This document shows positions 25,660-35,100 of a stretch of DNA of 64,000 nucleotides, piece by piece. Positions within the stretch are counted from its first letter, which is position 1; the number at the start of each line of letters is the position of its first letter. The stretch is taken from NCBI GenBank assembly GCA_910577835.1, contig CAJTOU010000005.1:1-64000 (forward strand), in the 5' to 3' direction. The notes under the pieces are model-generated. The model did no database searches, had not been told where the DNA came from, and worked only from the letters and a program-made list of their open reading frames with translations. The DNA is from an uncultured Lachnospiraceae bacterium. GTDB lineage: Bacteria; Bacillota_A; Clostridia; Lachnospirales; Lachnospiraceae. Position numbers and translations under genes: made by a program.

Positions 25660-27195
25660 TCAGCCTTTGGCTGGTTGCATTTCATATATTTCTTTATATT
25701 TTATTTTTAACGCATTCCGGTCAATTTTGCCGTTTGCGGTAAAAGGCATTTCCTCTAGCCGGATAATATGATTCGGCAGCATATAGCGGGGAAGCATTTC
25801 TCTCAGAGTTCGTGTCAGTTTGGGAGTTTCAATTTCTCCCACATAATATAAAATAATTTTATTTTTATCTCTATCATAAATACAGCATGCAAACCGGACC
25901 TTTTCCAGCCCGTTTACATTTGCTTCGATTTCGCCAAGCTCTATTCTGTGTCCCATATGTTTAATCTGATAATCCTTTCTGGAAAGAAATACCAGCTCTC
26001 CATATTTGTTTTTCTGTCCGATATCTCCGGTGCGGTAGATAATCTCAGGATAAGAGGTATTTAAAGGATTCTGAACAAAGGAAGCATTCGTTTTGTCAAA
26101 ATTATTATAATACCCCAGAGTAACAGAGGTGCCACGAATACAGATTTCACCCGGCTCATTTTCGCCTGCGGGCTTGTTTTCCTCATTTAATAAAAGAATT
26201 TCCGTATTTTTAAAAGGATATCCTATCGGTATGGACTCTGTTGGTTCCAGTTCTCTGGTGACAGGATAATAGCAGCACATGCCCGTACCTTCTGTCGGTC
26301 CATACAGGTTGAAGAAGGCGGCATCTGGAAGCGTTTTTTTCCAGATTTTAAACTGCTTTAACGGAAATACTTCACTGCCAAAAGCAATTGTATGCAAATA
26401 TTCCGGCTTTATCTTATCAAAAGTCTGAAACGAAGAAATCATTGTCAGTGCCGATACTACCCAGCAAATTGTATTGATTTTATTTTCATTCAGATATTCT
26501 ACCAGCTTTACCGGAAACATAAAATGTTTATGTGGAATCAGATAGGTAGTAGCTCCAAATTTCAGAGTAGGATACAGTTCCTTCAGGCATGCGTCAAAAT
26601 AGAGAGGCGTTTGATTTCCAAAAACTGTGTTCTCTGAAAAACCTAAAACATCTGAAAGCTGTTCCACATAATCAATCACAGAGCGGTGGCAGGCACAAAC
26701 GCCTTTTGGAATACCTGTGGAGCCAGATGTAAATACAATATAAATCGGGTCAGTATCAATAACCTGACTGCGTATATTATCAAGACATTCAGAATCCTCC
26801 GGCCATGAAGCAGCAGTATCATAAGGAATAATTTCTCCGTCAAAGCAAAGCGCTTTTGCCAGCGGCAGTGTATGGCTGTCACAGATAATTACCTCTGCTT
26901 TGCATGTTTCCAGAATCAACTGAATACGCATTTTCGGCATTTCTTCATCCACAGGAACATAAAAACAGCCGGAACGTATAATTCCAAAAAAAGCAGTGAC
27001 AGTTTCGGGACTTTTTTTCATAAATACCAGTACAGGCTTCCGATAACAGCCTTTTTGTGAAAGGTAGGTGCCTATGCTGCGACTCCGCTCATATACCTGA
27101 AGAAATGTATAACTCACATCATCGCTTACAAAGGCGGTCTTATTGGGAACTCTTTTTACAGTAGTATCCAGATAATCTAAAACATTATTTTGCAT
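25660..27195 (-). CDS. DltA-like amino-acid adenylation enzyme
   Basis: A 511-residue stand-alone adenylation enzyme. Core motifs in order are FTSGSTGIPKGV (155-166, phosphate loop), FDACLKELYP with Asp201 (the residue that binds the substrate amino group), YGPTE (298-302), YRTGD (387-391, ATP ribose) and the catalytic Lys490 in FTANGKIDRNAL. Asp201 indicates an alpha-amino acid substrate. It is of DltA size and charges the carrier protein encoded next. In the segment matching the D-Ala-selecting Cys of known DltA proteins, this protein has VVSALTMISS with no Cys, so specificity may differ from D-Ala; that alignment was done by eye. An alternative is an NRPS-like stand-alone loading enzyme. 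Confidence 0.82.
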   Translation of the reverse strand: MQNNVLDYLDTTVKRVPNKTAFVSDDVSYTFLQVYERSRSIGTYLSQKGCYRKPVLVFMKKSPETVTAFFGIIRSGCFYVPVDEEMPKMRIQLILETCKAEVIICDSHTLPLAKALCFDGEIIPYDTAASWPEDSECLDNIRSQVIDTDPIYIVFTSGSTGIPKGVCACHRSVIDYVEQLSDVLGFSENTVFGNQTPLYFDACLKELYPTLKFGATTYLIPHKHFMFPVKLVEYLNENKINTICWVVSALTMISSFQTFDKIKPEYLHTIAFGSEVFPLKQFKIWKKTLPDAAFFNLYGPTEGTGMCCYYPVTRELEPTESIPIGYPFKNTEILLLNEENKPAGENEPGEICIRGTSVTLGYYNNFDKTNASFVQNPLNTSYPEIIYRTGDIGQKNKYGELVFLSRKDYQIKHMGHRIELGEIEANVNGLEKVRFACCIYDRDKNKIILYYVGEIETPKLTRTLREMLPRYMLPNHIIRLEEMPFTANGKIDRNALKIKYKEIYEMQPAKG

Positions 27196-27235
27196 GATAA
27201 ATCACTTCACTTTCGTAATAATTTTTTTAGTAATG

Positions 27236-27952
27236 TTAAGTAATTAATTCATTATATTGTGTATTCAGGTGTGCTCCGCACATTTCCACACAGCATTTTG
27301 CAAGAACCTCCATAACATCAAGACAGCCAGAGCCAACAGAGAAGTCTTTTTTAATCATGGAGAGCTCCGTGCAGCCCAGTAAAATTACTTCTGCGCCGGA
27401 AGCATATAATTCTTCAGAAACAGTGTGAAATTTGTCAATTTCTACCGGCAGTCCGGCCTTTATATTTTTATAAATAAGCTCCATAATATAAGACTGACCA
27501 AGGGCAGAAGGGTAAATACATGTAATTCCCTTTTTTTCAAACTCTCGTGAAAAAAGCATTGTCTGTACAGTTCCATCGGTAGCCATAATTCCAGCTTTTT
27601 TTATATTTCTCTGTTTCAGATAGGAGGCAGTTTCCTCGATACCATGAACCACAGGTACAGAGACGGCAGTTGTCAGTTCTTTATGAAAATAATGTGCGGT
27701 AATACATGGAATTGCGCATATATCAACACCCTGTCCGACCAGTTTTTGTATGGCTTTCATCATGGATGGAAGAGGGGAGCAGGTACTTTTTTTCAGAATA
27801 AACTGTGTTCTGTCAGGAATAGAAGGGCAGTTATAAATAATGCTTTCAATATGCTCCTGGTCTGTTTCTGCCTGAGTCATTTGAATAATAAGCTGGAAAA
27901 AATATGCAGTTGCCATAGGACCAAGACCGCCGAGAATTCCTAGTTTTTTCAT
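27236..27952 (-). CDS. Aspartate/glutamate racemase-family protein
   Basis: A 238-residue cofactor-independent racemase of the Asp/Glu superfamily, which uses two cysteines to invert the alpha carbon. Seen are LGILGGLGPMATAYFF, Cys83 in AIPCITAHYF and Cys194 in LLGCTELS. The usual IPCNTAH reads IPCITAH here, an Asn to Ile change next to the first catalytic Cys. The ATG at 27952 has GGGAG six bases upstream; an upstream in-frame ATG at 27973 is unsupported. It lies 40 nt before the adenylation gene and probably provides its D-amino-acid substrate. Which amino acid cannot be read from sequence. It is shorter than, and distinct from, MurI. Confidence 0.78.
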   Translation of the reverse strand: MKKLGILGGLGPMATAYFFQLIIQMTQAETDQEHIESIIYNCPSIPDRTQFILKKSTCSPLPSMMKAIQKLVGQGVDICAIPCITAHYFHKELTTAVSVPVVHGIEETASYLKQRNIKKAGIMATDGTVQTMLFSREFEKKGITCIYPSALGQSYIMELIYKNIKAGLPVEIDKFHTVSEELYASGAEVILLGCTELSMIKKDFSVGSGCLDVMEVLAKCCVEMCGAHLNTQYNELIT

Positions 27953-28008
27953 AATAATCTCCCTTGTAAACAATTTTCCTTATAAATACCTTTCCTTGAA
28001 GATATTTT

Positions 28009-29904
28009 TTAATAAATATCTGTAAATACAGTTCTGTCATAGTTGTGACAATTATTATTCCTGACAGAATATGCCATAAGGTTTGCATCGTCAATATAAC
28101 AGAGATATGGATTATTATCTCTTGGACAGGTGTCAAAATGTTTCCAGCCTTCCCCGATATCCACCAGATTCCAGTAATGCTCATATGTAGTAGGAATTCT
28201 GTTAATCATTTTAGTGGTAATGCCTGCCCGTATTAGCAGCGCCTGAGAAACACAAGCATAGGCATAGCAGTCTCCCTTATGATTTGTAAGTCCCTCGTAA
28301 GCACCTTTTAACCAGTTCCCTTTTTCAAAATTTTCAATATAATATATATTCCTCTGGCACCAGTTATAAATAGCTGTCAGTTTATCATAACTGGTCATAG
28401 AGTCTGTAATAATTTCCGACAATACTCTGTCAGCAAGAGCGTAAACTTCTGCTTCCGAATAAGTACGCTGACGCACGGATACTGTAATTGTCAAAACAGT
28501 AATATTGCCGGATATATCCTGTGCGGAATAAGTGACAGGATAATCACCTTCTGCATTTAAGTTTACAAGACTGCTGTCCACAGATAATCTCACATTTGCA
28601 TCACAATTATCTGATACAGTTATCCCTTTTTTGTAGCTGATTTTTTCACCAAGATAAATAAAAATATCAGAAGCTCCGCTGATAACCGGCGGTTCTGTGT
28701 CCTGCCTTAATGTCAGGCTCGCAGTCTGTTCAGTAAAGTTTCCGCTTTTATCCGTCGCACGGATTACAATCTGCTGTGTTCCGATAAGGGATAAATCAGG
28801 CTGTATCACATAGCTGCAGTCAACCGCAGAAATATCAGAAACTGACACAATAAAATCTTCTGTTTTCACAGATTCAAAGTTATAACAGTCAATATTTCTA
28901 AGTATCAGTTCTGGTGGTTCTGTATCCTGTTTTAATGTCAGATTCGCAGTTTTTTCAATAGAATTTCCGTTTTTATCCACGGCGCGAATTGTAATCTGCT
29001 GTGTTCCAATAAAGGACAAATCAGGCTGTGTCACATAACTGCAATCAACCGCAGAAATATCAGAAGCCGACACGATAAAATCTTCCATGGAAATTGTTTC
29101 AAAGGTATAAATTTCAATATCCTTTAATACCAGTTCCGGAGCAGTAGTATCCTTTATATGAAGAACAGTAGTATAACTTGTCTGGTCAGCAGAAATCTCG
29201 ATATTATAATCACCTGCCTGATTTGTATTTATCTGTTGAAGCGGGGTAATAAAGGCGGCGTTTTTGTGTTCGGACAGTAAAAAATCAGTCAAAGCAGGCA
29301 TGGCTGCTCCGGCCTCTATTGTAAGTTCTTCTATTGTGGGTCTGATAATAAGGGCGGTTTCATAAACAGATTTATTTCCGCCCAAATCTGTAAATAAAAT
29401 AGAAACTTTCTGCTCTCCATAAATATTATAATCAGGTTCAGTGACGAAAGCAGAAGATACTTTTGTCATATCTTTTATTTCTGTAATAAAGTCTTTTGGT
29501 GTAACAGTTTCTCCCGGCTTAATATAAACCTTCTTCAATGTTGCTTCCGGCGCAATTGTATCCTGAATTGTAATTACACAATTATAGGTAAAAATACCAG
29601 ATTTGATTTTTACATCATAATTTCCCGGAATAAAAATATTGATTTCAGAATGTTCTGTGATAAATTCAGCAGTTTTATCACTCTTCTTTAAAAAATCCTC
29701 TGCCAGAATTTCCGTACCGGCTTCCGCAACGCAGTGTGCATATACTCTGGTAGCATATGTATATATTACAAAGGAAACTGCCGAAAGAAGACAAAGAGCA
29801 AACATAATGAAAGATAATAAAAAGATACACTTTTCATGACTAATCTTTTTTTGTATGTCATTTTTCTGAACATTATTTTTCCGGTTTAAATCCTTGTTCT
29901 TCAT
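28009..29904 (-). CDS. Membrane-anchored Ig-repeat protein with transglutaminase-like domain (long copy)
   Basis: A 631-residue surface protein. An N-terminal basic stretch and a membrane helix (about 26-49) anchor it. Residues 60-480 are a chain of bacterial Ig-like (DUF5011-type) modules with the pattern DTTAPELxLKD...IGTQQITIRAVDKNGN. Two adjacent modules (252-326 and 327-401) are near copies. The C-terminal domain (about 485-631) is transglutaminase-like, with Cys546 in HKGDCYAYA, His576 in YEHYWNLV and Asp591 in HFDTCPRD. Such domains cut or cross-link peptides or transfer amines. It lies upstream of the racemase and adenylation genes by 56 nt on the same strand, which suggests action on the same wall target. 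Confidence 0.8.
   Translation of the reverse strand: MKNKDLNRKNNVQKNDIQKKISHEKCIFLLSFIMFALCLLSAVSFVIYTYATRVYAHCVAEAGTEILAEDFLKKSDKTAEFITEHSEINIFIPGNYDVKIKSGIFTYNCVITIQDTIAPEATLKKVYIKPGETVTPKDFITEIKDMTKVSSAFVTEPDYNIYGEQKVSILFTDLGGNKSVYETALIIRPTIEELTIEAGAAMPALTDFLLSEHKNAAFITPLQQINTNQAGDYNIEISADQTSYTTVLHIKDTTAPELVLKDIEIYTFETISMEDFIVSASDISAVDCSYVTQPDLSFIGTQQITIRAVDKNGNSIEKTANLTLKQDTEPPELILRNIDCYNFESVKTEDFIVSVSDISAVDCSYVIQPDLSLIGTQQIVIRATDKSGNFTEQTASLTLRQDTEPPVISGASDIFIYLGEKISYKKGITVSDNCDANVRLSVDSSLVNLNAEGDYPVTYSAQDISGNITVLTITVSVRQRTYSEAEVYALADRVLSEIITDSMTSYDKLTAIYNWCQRNIYYIENFEKGNWLKGAYEGLTNHKGDCYAYACVSQALLIRAGITTKMINRIPTTYEHYWNLVDIGEGWKHFDTCPRDNNPYLCYIDDANLMAYSVRNNNCHNYDRTVFTDIY
28702..29151 (-). 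repeat. Two near-identical 225-bp Ig-module units
   Basis: Positions 28927-29151 and 28702-28926 each encode a 75-residue Ig-like module; they share blocks such as SDISAVDCSYV and QPDLSxIGTQQI. The paralogous neighbour gene has only one unit at this place, so this is a recent in-frame duplication that lengthens the stalk. Confidence 0.75.
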
Positions 29905-30069
29905 ATTTAAGATACTCCTGATTATTTTTTATTTTATTAGGAAATTACTTCATACTTCCTATAATACAGTTTTTATATTTTTAGCTTATATTCACAATCA
30001 CCAGAATATCAACGTTCTATATCATAGCATTGAAAGTGAAATTTGGCAACAATTATTGCAGGTAACTCC

Positions 30070-31719
30070 CTATTTAATGTCTGTAAATATTGTTCTGTCA
30101 TAAGTATGATAGCCGTCTCTATACCGTGAAATCTCCATCAGTGTAGCATCGTCTATATAACAGAGAAATGGAAAATCATCTCTTGGACAGGAGTCAAAAT
30201 GATACCAGCCTTCTCCAATATCTACAAGGTTCCAGAAATGCTGATAAGTAGTGGGAATTTTGTTAATATCCCGATTTGGAATTCCGGCACGTGTAAGAAG
30301 AGCCTTTGCAGTACAGGCAAATACATAACAATCGCCTTTATGTTCGGTAAAGCCCTCATAGGCAGCCTTCAGCCAGCTATCCTTGTCGGAATGTTCGATA
30401 AAATATACATTATTCTGAATCCAGTTATAAATAGCAAGAAGCTTGTCATAGCCTCCCATATTTTCCGTAATAATCTGAGCCAGAACCTCATCAGCAAGTG
30501 CATCAACTTTTTCCTGAGAATACGGGCGCTCACGCAGAGAAAGTGTTATTGTCTGCACAGATTCATTGCCCGATTTGTCTCTGGCGGTATAAGTAACCGG
30601 ATAATCACCCTCTGTATCTGAATAAACCAGACCGGTATCTACTGTTAATTCAACATTTGTATCACAGTTGTCAGATACAGTTATTCCCTTTTTATAGCTT
30701 ATTTTATCCCCAATATATGCAAAAATATTCTGTACTCCATTAATAACAGGAGGCTCAAGGTCCTCTTTCAGTGTCAGGACAGCCATTTTTTCCACAAAAT
30801 TTCCGCTTTCATCAGAGGCTCTGACAGTAACAGGTTGCCTTCCAGTCTTGGTAAAATCAGGTTTTGTAACATAGGAAAGGGTAACCAAGGAAGTATCTTC
30901 AGCAGAAACTACAAAGTCATTGATATCTATGGTATCGCAGGTATAACATTCAACATCCTGAAGTATCAGTTCAGGGGCAGTTGTATCCTGAATATGCAGG
31001 ATTGTGGTATAGCTTGTCTGCTCAGTAGAAATTTCAATAGGATAATCTCCCGTTTGACTGGTATCCATTTCCGAAACAGAAGTAACAAATTTCGCTTCCT
31101 GATTTTCTATTAACAGAAAATCTGTCAAAGCAGGAAGCATGTCTCCGGCTTCTATGGTGATTTCATGTTTTGTCGGGCGGGTAATCAGAAGCACTTCATA
31201 AACAGATGTATTTTTTCCTTCATCTGTCAGCAGTACGGATATTTTCTGCTGCCCATAAATGCTGTAATCAGGTTTGTTCACAAACGAAGCAGTTACTTTG
31301 GTCACATCATTGATTTCAGTAATAAAATCTTCCGGTGTGACGGTTTCTCCAGGTTCAATATAGACATTTTTCATATCAGCTTTTGGGGGAATGGTATCTT
31401 GAATAGTAATGACACAGTTGTAGGTAAAGATTCCCGATTTGATTTTTACATTATAATCGCCCGGAACAGAGTTGTTGATTTCAGGGCTGTTTTCCATAAA
31501 TACAGCCGATTTTTTTGGATTTTTGAGAAAATCCTCTGCAAGAATTTCTGTTCCAGCCTCTGCTGAACAATGTGCATATACCCGCATGGTATAAGAATGT
31601 ATCAGTACCCCGGCAGATATGCAGATAGTAAAAAGAAGGACAAAAATCAAAGAAATTAATTTTTTTCGTTTCACCATCAGTTTTCGTTTGGCTGTATGCT
31701 TTTGTTTTCTGGATTTCAT
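30070..31719 (-). CDS. Membrane-anchored Ig-repeat protein with transglutaminase-like domain (short copy)
   Basis: A 549-residue paralogue of the next gene. A basic N-terminus and one membrane helix (about 20-42) precede the same HCSAEAGTEILAEDFL opening. Ig-like modules run to about residue 398, with one copy of the module that is doubled in the neighbour. The transglutaminase-like domain keeps the full set: Cys464 in HKGDCYVFA, His494 in YQHFWNLV and Asp509 in HFDSCPRD. It is the first gene of the minus-strand block, behind a good promoter at 31820-31848, and 165 nt before its paralogue. Two retained active sites argue for different targets or positions in the wall rather than decay. Confidence 0.8.
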   Translation of the reverse strand: MKSRKQKHTAKRKLMVKRKKLISLIFVLLFTICISAGVLIHSYTMRVYAHCSAEAGTEILAEDFLKNPKKSAVFMENSPEINNSVPGDYNVKIKSGIFTYNCVITIQDTIPPKADMKNVYIEPGETVTPEDFITEINDVTKVTASFVNKPDYSIYGQQKISVLLTDEGKNTSVYEVLLITRPTKHEITIEAGDMLPALTDFLLIENQEAKFVTSVSEMDTSQTGDYPIEISTEQTSYTTILHIQDTTAPELILQDVECYTCDTIDINDFVVSAEDTSLVTLSYVTKPDFTKTGRQPVTVRASDESGNFVEKMAVLTLKEDLEPPVINGVQNIFAYIGDKISYKKGITVSDNCDTNVELTVDTGLVYSDTEGDYPVTYTARDKSGNESVQTITLSLRERPYSQEKVDALADEVLAQIITENMGGYDKLLAIYNWIQNNVYFIEHSDKDSWLKAAYEGFTEHKGDCYVFACTAKALLTRAGIPNRDINKIPTTYQHFWNLVDIGEGWYHFDSCPRDDFPFLCYIDDATLMEISRYRDGYHTYDRTIFTDIK

Positions 31720-31819
31720 ATAAATTCACTCCTGATATGTTTCGTATAATAAAACAATATTTTATTGGAAATTTGCATAAATATGTCTGAAAAAATATTT
31801 TCTTAAAATTTCCTGTTAT

Positions 31820-31848
31820 ATGATAGCACTAAAGTAAAATTTTTGCAA
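31820..31848 (-). promoter_or_regulatory. Sigma-A-type promoter for the surface-modification operon
   Basis: On the minus strand, TTGCAA (31848-31843) and TATCAT (31825-31820) are 17 nt apart. They lie about 100 nt before the start of the first transglutaminase-like gene. No other strong promoter was seen in the following gaps, which supports one long transcript. Confidence 0.6.
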
Positions 31849-32027
31849 TCCAAGTTCTTAAAAATATACAACAGTATTCTATAATTTTCCACAACAAAGT
31901 ATATAACTTTAGGAAAATCTTTCTGCATTTTGCTTATATATTATGTAACCAGCATTTGTATTAATTATCTGAGTGATTTGTAAAAGCAGCATTATAGAAA
32001 ATACGAAGTGATTTTTTATATGAAATG

Positions 32028-32064
32028 AAAAAGAGAGCTTATCTTTCGACATTCTCTCTTTTTT
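32028..32064. terminator. Terminator downstream of the GH51 gene
   Basis: AAAAAGAGAG (32028-32037) pairs with CTCTCTTTTTT (32054-32064) around a 16-nt loop. Read on the minus strand it ends in a T-run after the stem, as expected for the GH51 gene that stops at 32119. The remaining gap (31720-32118) otherwise holds only the promoter at 31820 and AT-rich DNA. Confidence 0.7.
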
Positions 32065-32118
32065 CACAGGAAATACAGAGTAATTTCCTATAATGCATTT
32101 TATTTTTATTTTGTTTTT

Positions 32119-35100
32119 CTAAATAATTTCTGCAATTACAGCCACTACTGAATTGGCTGGAAGCATTACCAGAGCTTCGCCATTTTCAAAATTTATTTTG
32201 GATTCTGCTGGAACCACCAGTTCTTTATTTTTCTTATTTACATTTGCTGTGTAAGCAATATCAATATCTCCGGTAATTACAACCATTTTTGCTTCAGAAG
32301 CTATTGAAAGGTCCTTTATCACCACTCTGGTCGGCTTTACAAAATTATCTGCATTGACAAGCTTCATATACATGTGCTTATCATCTTTTGTCACAGAATT
32401 AAATACATCTTTGTTATATGCTTCCAGTTTATAGTCAAGCACTTTGGAAGTAGTTTCTCCATCTGTATAATAACAGAGCAGAGATTTTCCTGTTCCCAGA
32501 GGGCCGCCATAATTTACCGTAATAGTATAATCTTTATCGCATTCAATCTCTTCATAACATGCCGCTCTCAGATTTCCCGCACAGGTGCCGCAGGAGAAGT
32601 CACCAAGTCGATAACCCTCGATACCGTCCTTAAATACTTTTACACCGGTAGCTACACCGTCATAGCCAATCGCATATTCAATCGCATTCTTTGCATCAAT
32701 CTCAGCATTTGTCACTCCGACGCCCACATAGAAACCGTCTCTTCCAGAAAGCTTTTTCGCTTCTACAATCACCTTATAATTTGTCCAGTCAGGGCGAATA
32801 CAGTAAATACCGCTTAATGCTTCATATGCCTCGATTATCATTCCGTTTTTTTCAAAACTTACGATATGAGAATTTGGCAGCATATCAAAGCCTTTTGGCA
32901 TACCCTCCGAAAAATCTGTTTCAAACAGAACTTCCTGAGTGACATTGGAAGTTACCTTGACATGTTTTACCAAAATTTTCGCATTCGCAGCAGCTATTTC
33001 AATACCACCCTTTGGAATCAGTGCGGATACACAGCCGTTTTCATAGGTTTCAAAACTGGTAGAAAGTCCCTTTGTACCAATATACTTTGCAAACAACTGC
33101 TGTACATAATAGGTAGGAGTATACCATACAGTTTCATTGTCAAACCAGATACAGTCAGGAGTCCAGCGGTAGGTATTGTCTGTAAGGATTTTATTAAACA
33201 GCGGAGCAGTAGCGGCAAGCCTTACCACATCAGAGTTGTTTTCAAATCCTGTCATAACCGCAGCCTCGGCAATTGCTCCGGCAAGAGTATTCTTATCAGA
33301 AGATGCGTACTCGCCGACAAATACTTTTGAGCTTAACGCATCATTTATGGAGCCATTTTCATTATAGGCACGATAATAATAATTATATCTGTCCACATTA
33401 TTCAACAGATAATGATTTGACCTGTAATAATGTTCATCCGCAATTGTATCCATAAAGTGTTTTTTATATTTATACCATGACACATTTTCCTCAGTGCTTG
33501 TTTCACCATCGGTGAAAGCAACTGTTTCCGTACCTTCATTGCAGCCGGCAAGGAATTTCCAGCCAAGCTCATAAGCATCGTCATCCGCCTGTGCTCCCAC
33601 AGTAGAAAGAATTGTAAGGTCATAACCCGGATAAGTTTCAGCTACATACTTTGTAATTCTCTCATAAAAGATTTCAAAGTTTGCCATAAACTCCGGTCCC
33701 CAGTTTTCATTGCCAACGCCCAGATAATGCAAATCAAACGGAGCTTCATGTCCCATTTCCTTACGAAGTTTTGCCCATTCATTATTTTCAAAATCTGTAC
33801 TGATAGCAAAATCTATCAAATCCGTAAAATTCTTAATATATTTTTCACGCAATGAGCCGCCAGCAGGATTGGCATAATCCGAGCGCGCCTGACACAATAC
33901 ACCACAGGCCATAACCGGAAGAGGAGTAGCACCGAGGTCTTCAGATAACTGGAAATATTCCATATAGCCAAGTCCCATGGTCATCATATAACCCCATACA
34001 TTGTAGTTTTCCCGTCTTGTTTCTACTGGACCGACAGAATCCTTCCAGTCATACACATTTTCCCATATATAGGAGCCTTCGGAAATACATCCGCCCGGAA
34101 AACGCAGAAAAGTCGGGTGCAGTCCGACAAGAGCTTTTACAAGGTCTGGTCTTAATCTGTAATTTGGATTATTCTGATAATTTGTATGAGCGGTGGCGGA
34201 CTGTTCTTCTTCTCGTGCACCCCATACATTTTCAGGGAAAAGCGATACCATGTCAATACATATTGTTCCATGAAATACCATTTTCAACTGTCCAAGAGCA
34301 GAAGCAGAGGCAGTGAAAATAATTTTTTCTTCTTTGCCATACTTTGTCCATACATCATGATTAATAGCAACTGTATTTGTATCAGACAGAGGAGCATCAT
34401 TTTCATCTACAATCGTAAGTTCAATTGAGCCGTTTCCCTTTGCCCAGACAGTAAAATCATATTTCTCACCCTGAACCATCTTCATGGCACAGGAAAAATG
34501 CTTGTCGCAAAAGCCCTTGTTGTAAATTACCGCTCCATCCGAAACCTCTACATAATAATTGTTGGTATCCGGCTTTGTAATGCCGAAAAATTCATTTAAA
34601 CCACCTTCGCATTTTGGAATCATTTTGTCAATATCACCAAACCAGAACTCAAGAGGTCTGCGGTTTCGTCCGGTGGATGCGCCGTCTTTGCCGGAATGTG
34701 AATCGTAGGTATCGAAAGTAAAGGATTCAAAAGAACGATTCTGAATCATCTCTGCATAAATACCGCCATCGGCAGCATTGTTAATATCCTCATAAAAAAG
34801 TCCCCAAAGAGTTTTGCTGATGTCAACCACTTCATCCTTTCCATTTACAGTAAGTGTATAAGGCGCTGTGCCCTTTGGAAGGGCGGTCAGAGAGTAGGAT
34901 TTGGAGACGGAAGCGCTGCCTTTTGTCAGTGTCGCAGTCAGGGTGACAGCAGCAGGAGCAGTAATATCCAAAAGCTTTCCGTTATTTGTAATGGCTGAAG
35001 TGTTGTCAGAGGTCCATTTTACCTGTACCTTTTCACCTACGAGAGAGTCTGGCAGGAAATAATCTCCAATGGCGATTTTCACTGGAGTTTCTAAAAACTT

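Noticed and set aside
21858..27195. Calling the block a standard dlt operon
   Set aside because: The MBOAT is much longer than DltB, the DltD-like protein has Cys for Ser, dltX is absent, and a racemase precedes the adenylation gene; naming the genes dltA-D would claim too much.
27953..27973. Upstream ATG for the racemase
   Set aside because: GGGAG lies six bases before the ATG at 27952, and the family sequence begins MKKLGILGG.
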